From JAPPLB01 sp965218555 (GTDB lineage Bacteria; Acidobacteriota; Terriglobia; Bryobacterales; UBA6623): a DNA stretch of 64,000 bases. Under the pieces are notes generated by a model, which saw only the letters and a list, made by a program, of their open reading frames with translations, was not told the origin of the DNA and did no database searches. The stretch lies in contig OZ244625.1 in assembly GCA_965218555.1 (NCBI GenBank), forward strand, positions 2,604,001 to 2,668,000, read 5' to 3'. This document shows positions 59,936-64,000 of the stretch, one piece after another. The translations under genes were made by a program, and so were the position numbers. The stretch's first letter is position 1. The number at the start of each line of letters is the position of its first letter.

Positions 59936-60343
59936 GTGTGCCCCAATCTCTTCGTCTACGGCACCCTGCAAAGCACATGCGACCATCCTGTCGCCCGCTC
60001 TCTGGCCACCCAAGCTGAACTCTTGGGCCCCGCCCGGCTGCGCGGCCGTATCTATCAGGTCACGCCCCGCTACCCCGACCTTGTCTTGTCAGAGGAACTG
60101 CGTGATCAGGTCTACGGCGAAGTCTACCGCCTGCGCGACCCGCCGGCTCTCCTTGCAACCCTGGACGGCTACGAGGGCTGCGCTCACCATAGCCCCAAGC
60201 CCTTCGAATATGAGCGCGTGCGCGCTTCCGCCCGGCTCGAAAGCGGACGATCGATCGAGGTATGGACCTACGTTTACCGTCGGCCCGTGCGCGACGAAGA
60301 TCTCGTCATTTCCGGCCGCTACGAACTTCGTCCGCCCGTGTGA
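59936..60343 (+). CDS. Gamma-glutamylcyclotransferase family protein
   Basis: A 135-residue protein starting at GTG. The fold signature YGTL (NLFVYGTLQSTCDHP) forms the substrate pocket and the catalytic Glu is in LDGYEGCAHHSPKP. This resembles GGCT/AIG2-like proteins, which cyclise gamma-glutamyl amines to 5-oxoproline. The family is broad, so the substrate is only inferred. The next gene begins ~65 bp downstream. Confidence 0.8.
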   Translation: MCPNLFVYGTLQSTCDHPVARSLATQAELLGPARLRGRIYQVTPRYPDLVLSEELRDQVYGEVYRLRDPPALLATLDGYEGCAHHSPKPFEYERVRASARLESGRSIEVWTYVYRRPVRDEDLVISGRYELRPPV

Positions 60344-60407
60344 GCAGCGCATGTGAGAATATTGAGACGCCGCGCCGTCGGCCGAGACGGCCAAGGAGAG
60401 CAACAAA

Positions 60408-61337
60408 ATGTCGGAATGGAGCCGTAGAGAACTCTTGATAGCCGCCGCCGCTGCTGTGACCACAAGCAAGGCCCAAGCCGCAAGGACCGATGAGCGCAAG
60501 AAACCAACTCTCTGCCTCTTCTCCAAGCCCTTGCCCTTTCTCGGATACTCCGATCTCGGCAAGGTGCTCCATCAAATCGGCATTCCCGGCGTCGACTTGA
60601 CCACGCGTCCCAGAGGGCATGTGCTGCCTGAGAACGTCGAGCAGGACCTGCCGAAAGCCCACGCCGAGCTCAACGCGGAAGGCGTGGAAATCTCGATGAT
60701 CACCACCGGTCTGACGTCGATCCAAGACACCGCCGCCCGGCCTACGCTCTATACCGCAGCGCGCCTTGGGATTCTTTTCTTCAAGCTGGGCTACTACCGT
60801 TATCCGAAAGATGTCTCGCGGCTGGAGGATGTCTTGGCGAAAGTGAAGACGGAGGTGGAAGGTTTAGCCGGTCTCGCGCAGCACGCCGGAATCCGAGGGG
60901 GTTTTCACAACCATTCCGGCACGCACGTCGGGGCCGCAATGTGGGATCACTGGTGGTTGATGCGCGACATCGACCCGCAGTGGATGGGATTCTACTTCGA
61001 CCCCATGCACGCCACGATCGAGGGCGGCCATGGCGGCTGGAAGATCGGTTTTCGACGCCTCGCCCACAACCTGAAGATGGTCTCGATCAAGGACTTCTAC
61101 TGGGAGAAGCGGGACGGCGAATGGGAGCGCCGCGTATGTCCTCTCGGCGAGGGCATGGTGCGGCTTGCGGAATTCTTCTCGTTGCTTGCTGCGACGGACT
61201 TCGACGGGCCGATCACGCTCCACATGGAATACGAGATCGACGGGCCGACCGAATCCGCCCGTCGTGACAACGTCTTGAAGGCCATTGAAAAGGACTATCA
61301 GTATCTGACGAAGCTTTACGACGAGGCCTACGCCTAG
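60408..61337 (+). CDS. Sugar phosphate isomerase/epimerase family protein (xylose-isomerase-like TIM barrel)
   Basis: A 309-residue protein with an RR-type signal (WSRRELLIAAAAAVTTSKAQ), suggesting export. The AP-endonuclease-2-like TIM barrel shows metal-ligand segments GFHNHSGTHVG, GFYFDPMHATIEGGHGGWKI, NLKMVSIKDFYWEKR and LHMEYEIDGP (Glu/Asp/His for a divalent metal). Members isomerise or epimerise sugars or cyclitols. Secreted versions abound in Acidobacteria beside Gfo/Idh oxidoreductases. Substrate unknown. Confidence 0.83.
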   Translation: MSEWSRRELLIAAAAAVTTSKAQAARTDERKKPTLCLFSKPLPFLGYSDLGKVLHQIGIPGVDLTTRPRGHVLPENVEQDLPKAHAELNAEGVEISMITTGLTSIQDTAARPTLYTAARLGILFFKLGYYRYPKDVSRLEDVLAKVKTEVEGLAGLAQHAGIRGGFHNHSGTHVGAAMWDHWWLMRDIDPQWMGFYFDPMHATIEGGHGGWKIGFRRLAHNLKMVSIKDFYWEKRDGEWERRVCPLGEGMVRLAEFFSLLAATDFDGPITLHMEYEIDGPTESARRDNVLKAIEKDYQYLTKLYDEAYA

Positions 61338-61417
61338 AAGCCCCTGTCGGAAGTGTGCTCTGGTGACGGCCGCCGAAGAGAGACATTCGACTCTGTAGCA
61401 CCGCGGAGAACGCGACC

Positions 61418-62215
61418 GTGGAAACGATCAAGATCGGCGCGGCACAGATCCCGCAAACCACCGACATCCAGCAAAACCTCGCTACGGCTTTGGAAGCAAT
61501 TGAGCAGGCAGCGAGCGAAGGAGTCGAGTTGCTGTGCCTGCCGGAAACGCATCTCGCAGGTTACCGAGTCGGCCTCTCACGCCCCGACGCGCCTTGTGAC
61601 GCTCGGGCTCTCGATCAAGCCCTGACCGGGGTCGCTGACGCCTGCCGTTCACACCGCATCGGCGCCGTTGTTGGAACGGAAACTCCCAACGGAGACAACA
61701 AGCCGTTCAATAGCGCCGTGGTCCTTGACGATCAAGGCCGGCAGCTTGCCGTCCACCATAAGACCCGGCTGACTCCGGGCGACGCCCAGGGTTACTCACC
61801 GGGCACGGAGGAGACGCTGTTCGCATGGAAGGGCATTCTGATGGGTGTGGTGATTTGTTTCGAAGGTTTTCGGTTCCCGGAAACGGTCCGCTCGCTGGCC
61901 CGCGCGGGCGCCCGCGTCGTCTTTCATCCGCAATTCAATCATATTTTGCCCAACATGGAGTGGAAGCTGCCGGTCCATGAAGCCCTGCTGACCGCGAGAG
62001 CCGCCGAGAATACCGTCTATCTTGTTTCCGCCAACATGCGCCATCCGCGCAACAACTGCCGCTCGCTGATTATTGGACCGGACGGTCTGGTCATCCAGGC
62101 TTCCGAACTCGGTGAAGAGAGCCTGCTCACCGCCGAGATCGATCCGAGCAAGGCGACCCACGCCTTCCTCAACGATGACCCCGCAGCCATGGCGAAGGCC
62201 TTGGCGGAAGCGTAG
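61418..62215 (+). CDS. Carbon-nitrogen hydrolase (nitrilase superfamily)
   Basis: A 265-residue protein starting at GTG. The catalytic triad is Glu43 (LCLPETHLAGY), Lys115 (VHHKTRLTPGD) and Cys147 (GVVICFEGFRFPE). Members hydrolyse amides, nitriles or N-carbamoyl compounds through a thioester intermediate. The ending (RSLIIGPDGLVIQASELGEE) is typical of the amidase branch. It is cytoplasmic. The next gene follows 29 bp downstream, so co-transcription is likely. Confidence 0.87.
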   Translation: METIKIGAAQIPQTTDIQQNLATALEAIEQAASEGVELLCLPETHLAGYRVGLSRPDAPCDARALDQALTGVADACRSHRIGAVVGTETPNGDNKPFNSAVVLDDQGRQLAVHHKTRLTPGDAQGYSPGTEETLFAWKGILMGVVICFEGFRFPETVRSLARAGARVVFHPQFNHILPNMEWKLPVHEALLTARAAENTVYLVSANMRHPRNNCRSLIIGPDGLVIQASELGEESLLTAEIDPSKATHAFLNDDPAAMAKALAEA

Positions 62216-62244
62216 GCGGAGGCAGGTCGCAAACATCCCCGGAC

Positions 62245-63192
62245 GTGCCGGAACTACCCGATATCACGGTCTACATTGAAGCGCTGGAAGAAAGGATTCT
62301 CGGTCAGCCTCTGGAGCGCGTCCGCCTGGCGACACCATTCCTTTTACGCACCATCGCCCCTGTCCGTGCCGCCGAAGGCCGCGTCGTCAGGCAGTTGCGC
62401 CGGCTTGGCAAGCGCATCGCCATCGGTTTGGAAGGCGACCTCTGGCTGATCCTGCACTTGATGATCGCCGGACGTCTGCATTGGAAGCCGCCGCAAGCAA
62501 AGATTCCCGGAGGCAGGCGGGGTTTGGCAGCTTTCGATTTCCCCGCCGGCTCTCTCGTTCTCACGGAGGCGGGCTCAAAGAAACGCGCCGGTCTCTACCT
62601 CGCCTCAGGGAAAGCAGCCCCAGCCGCACACGACCCCGGCGGACTTGATGTTTTGGAGGCCGACTACGAATCCTTCGCCGCCGCAATTACGGCCGCCAAC
62701 CACACGTTGAAACGGGCGCTTACCGATCCGCGCCTTCTTAGCGGCATCGGCAACGCCTACTCCGACGAGATTCTCCACTGTGCTCGCCTTTCGCCGGTGA
62801 CGCTCACACGGAAGCTCTCCGGCGACGGACTCCGATGCCTTTTCGATGCTACCCGCAAAACCTTGCTGCACTGGATCGAAACGCTTCGTGAGGACCGCGG
62901 TGACTCATTCCCCGAGAAAGTAACGGCCTTTCGTCCTGGCATGGCCGTTCACGGACGATACGGCAAACCCTGTCCCGACTGCGGAGCTAAGGTTCAGCGC
63001 ATTCGATACGCGTCCAACGAAACGAACTACTGCGCACCCTGTCAAACCGGCGGCAAGCTCCTCGCGGACCGAGCGCTTTCCCGCCTTCTGAAGAAAGATT
63101 GGCCCGCTACTATTGAACAGCTCGAATCCCTCCACAAGCCGCGCTCATCGGGGCCGGTGGGAGCGCAGGGTTCCTCACAGAAGTGGGAGTGA
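62245..63192 (+). CDS. Fpg/Nei family DNA glycosylase
   Basis: A 315-residue protein starting at GTG, giving the required N-terminal Pro2-Glu3 nucleophile/acid (MPELPDITVYIEAL). The helix-two-turn-helix region (RALTDPRLLSGIGNAYSDEI) and the C-terminal zinc finger with four Cys (KPCPDCGAKVQRIRY...YCAPCQTGGK) are intact. It removes oxidised bases and nicks the strand by beta/delta elimination. The PELPDI start, instead of PELPEV, is characteristic of a Nei-like bacterial subgroup, so mutM is not claimed. Convergent with guaA. Confidence 0.87.
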   Translation: MPELPDITVYIEALEERILGQPLERVRLATPFLLRTIAPVRAAEGRVVRQLRRLGKRIAIGLEGDLWLILHLMIAGRLHWKPPQAKIPGGRRGLAAFDFPAGSLVLTEAGSKKRAGLYLASGKAAPAAHDPGGLDVLEADYESFAAAITAANHTLKRALTDPRLLSGIGNAYSDEILHCARLSPVTLTRKLSGDGLRCLFDATRKTLLHWIETLREDRGDSFPEKVTAFRPGMAVHGRYGKPCPDCGAKVQRIRYASNETNYCAPCQTGGKLLADRALSRLLKKDWPATIEQLESLHKPRSSGPVGAQGSSQKWE

Positions 63193-63215
63193 ATGGGTCG
63201 CGGTCTCGCCCCGCG

Positions 63216-64000
63216 CTACTCCCATTCGATCGTCGAGGGCGGCTTGTGGGAAAGATCGTACAGCACCGCTTCTACGCCGCTGAGCGCCATCAGCTCACGA
63301 GACAGTCCGCCTATCTTGCCCGCTGGCAGTTGGGCCGTCTCGGCCGTCATGCCGTCGACGGATGTGACCGGGCGCAGTGCGATCGTCTCGCCTCCGTTAC
63401 GGCTCAATGGAACCGACACAACCGGACATTGCCAGACCCTGCGATAGAAGCCTTGTTTCCGCAAAAACTTGGTCACGATGTGGTCCGCTTCCTGCAGCAA
63501 CGCGATCCGCTTCCTCGTCAGCGTCGCCTTGTGCACCCTCCACTCACCCGGGCGCCATCGCTTGGGCTCCAGCGCGAGCGCAACCCGATTGGTCTGTTGG
63601 TGCTGGTTGGTGATTTCCGTTGCGAGAGGCAGCAGGCTGCGGAAGTCAAGAGGACCACCATGAAGAACGGTCAGCTTGGCATAGCTGCGGCTGTCACCTT
63701 GCACGCCCACGCTTCGAATCGGCAGCAGGAATCCCCGATAGCTGGCGTTCTTCGCCATGCCGTCAATGGCGGAGTCGGTGAGTACCCTTTCGTCCTCGTT
63801 CGTGCACAGGCACCGAATCGCCAGCCCGGGTCCCGGAAATGGATGACGCCAGATCAGTGGTTGCGGGAGCCCCAACACCCTCCCCAGCGTCCGCACTTCA
63901 TCTTTGTAGAAGTCGGCCAGGGGCTCCAAAATCCGTCCTTCCTTGATCAGCTTCGTGATGCTGTCAACCCGATTGTGATGCGTTTTGATGACCGCCGAGT
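63216..64000 (-). CDS. guaA: GMP synthase (glutamine-hydrolysing), C-terminal part (runs off the window edge)
   Basis: The reading frame enters from beyond 64000 and ends at 63216. It covers the end of the ATP-pyrophosphatase domain (SAVIKTHHNRVDSITKLIKE, LADFYKDEVRTLGRVLGLPQ, RHPFPGPGLAIRCL) and the C-terminal dimerisation domain, ending YDLSHKPPSTIEWE. GuaA converts XMP to GMP using glutamine and ATP. The region between FPGPGLAIR and the end is longer than in E. coli, with an extra segment around RWRPGEWRVHKATL, a variant seen in some bacteria. It is convergent with the glycosylase gene. Confidence 0.92.
   Translation of the reverse strand, partial: SAVIKTHHNRVDSITKLIKEGRILEPLADFYKDEVRTLGRVLGLPQPLIWRHPFPGPGLAIRCLCTNEDERVLTDSAIDGMAKNASYRGFLLPIRSVGVQGDSRSYAKLTVLHGGPLDFRSLLPLATEITNQHQQTNRVALALEPKRWRPGEWRVHKATLTRKRIALLQEADHIVTKFLRKQGFYRRVWQCPVVSVPLSRNGGETIALRPVTSVDGMTAETAQLPAGKIGGLSRELMALSGVEAVLYDLSHKPPSTIEWE

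Overview
This window is about 64 kb of high-GC DNA from a bacterial chromosome that looks like an Acidobacteriota genome, most likely Solibacter/Bryobacter-like. The clues are family-level: a (broken) copy of the Solibacter-type C-terminal domain family TIGR03437, an Oar-like TonB-dependent outer-membrane barrel next to an acidobacterial VWFA-related protein, a DUF1549/DUF1553 plus DUF1501 pair, Tat-exported Gfo/Idh and sugar-isomerase proteins, and SMP-30 proteins. No phage genes, transposases, rRNA, tRNA or CRISPR array were recognised. The taxonomic call is an inference.

Layout. 0-7.6 kb (minus strand): 5' end of phoH, panE, a VWA protein translationally coupled to a plug-less TonB-type barrel, an M24 peptidase and a DUF167 protein. 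7.7-9.4 kb is gene debris: a frameshifted TIGR03437-like gene, an orphan beta-rich ORF, a purC-like tail and a Sel1-repeat pseudogene. 9.4-14.7 kb is one 1756-residue secreted protein with four PPC-like domains, a trypsin-like protease domain and a 681-bp tandem duplication. 14.7-16.3 kb is a rearranged glycosyltransferase/DUF3108 locus with two broken glycosyltransferases. Then come rmlA-like, rlmB and divergent aroC. 19.4-20.1 kb is a decayed HigBA-type module.

20.2-34.5 kb is an envelope and catabolic region. It holds an amidohydrolase, a VOC protein, and a compact co-directional cluster of three alkaline-phosphatase-superfamily enzymes, a small ribbon-helix-helix-like protein and an EMC3/YidC-like membrane protein. 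These are followed by a secreted beta-propeller/PHP protein, a Gfo/Idh oxidoreductase, an SMP-30 hydrolase and a Tat protein of unknown function. 34.7-41.2 kb is housekeeping: lepB-carA-carB and a fused cobA-hemD. 41.4-46.3 kb holds a TPR protein, a coiled-coil repeat protein, a NucS-like nuclease, a truncated BrnTA module fused to a histidine-kinase remnant, and an intact VapBC with a readable promoter/operator.

46.5-52.5 kb contains a Tat-lipoprotein sulfatase-fold enzyme with Thr at the nucleophile position, the DUF1549/1553-DUF1501 pair and an FGE-like protein lacking the catalytic cysteines. 52.6-54.3 kb is a lower-GC island with an unknown gene divergent from HigBA. 54.4-64 kb holds a YVTN propeller plus Rieske pair, a MOSC protein, a D-threonine-aldolase-like enzyme, gatB, a GGCT-like protein, a sugar isomerase, a nitrilase-superfamily enzyme, an Fpg/Nei glycosylase and the 3' part of guaA.

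The most promising candidate for an undescribed system is the alkaline-phosphatase/EMC3-like cluster at 21974-28041. The second theme is genome decay: at least eight broken genes, several with sharp chimeric junctions. Since the DNA may come from a metagenome assembly, some of these could be assembly artefacts.
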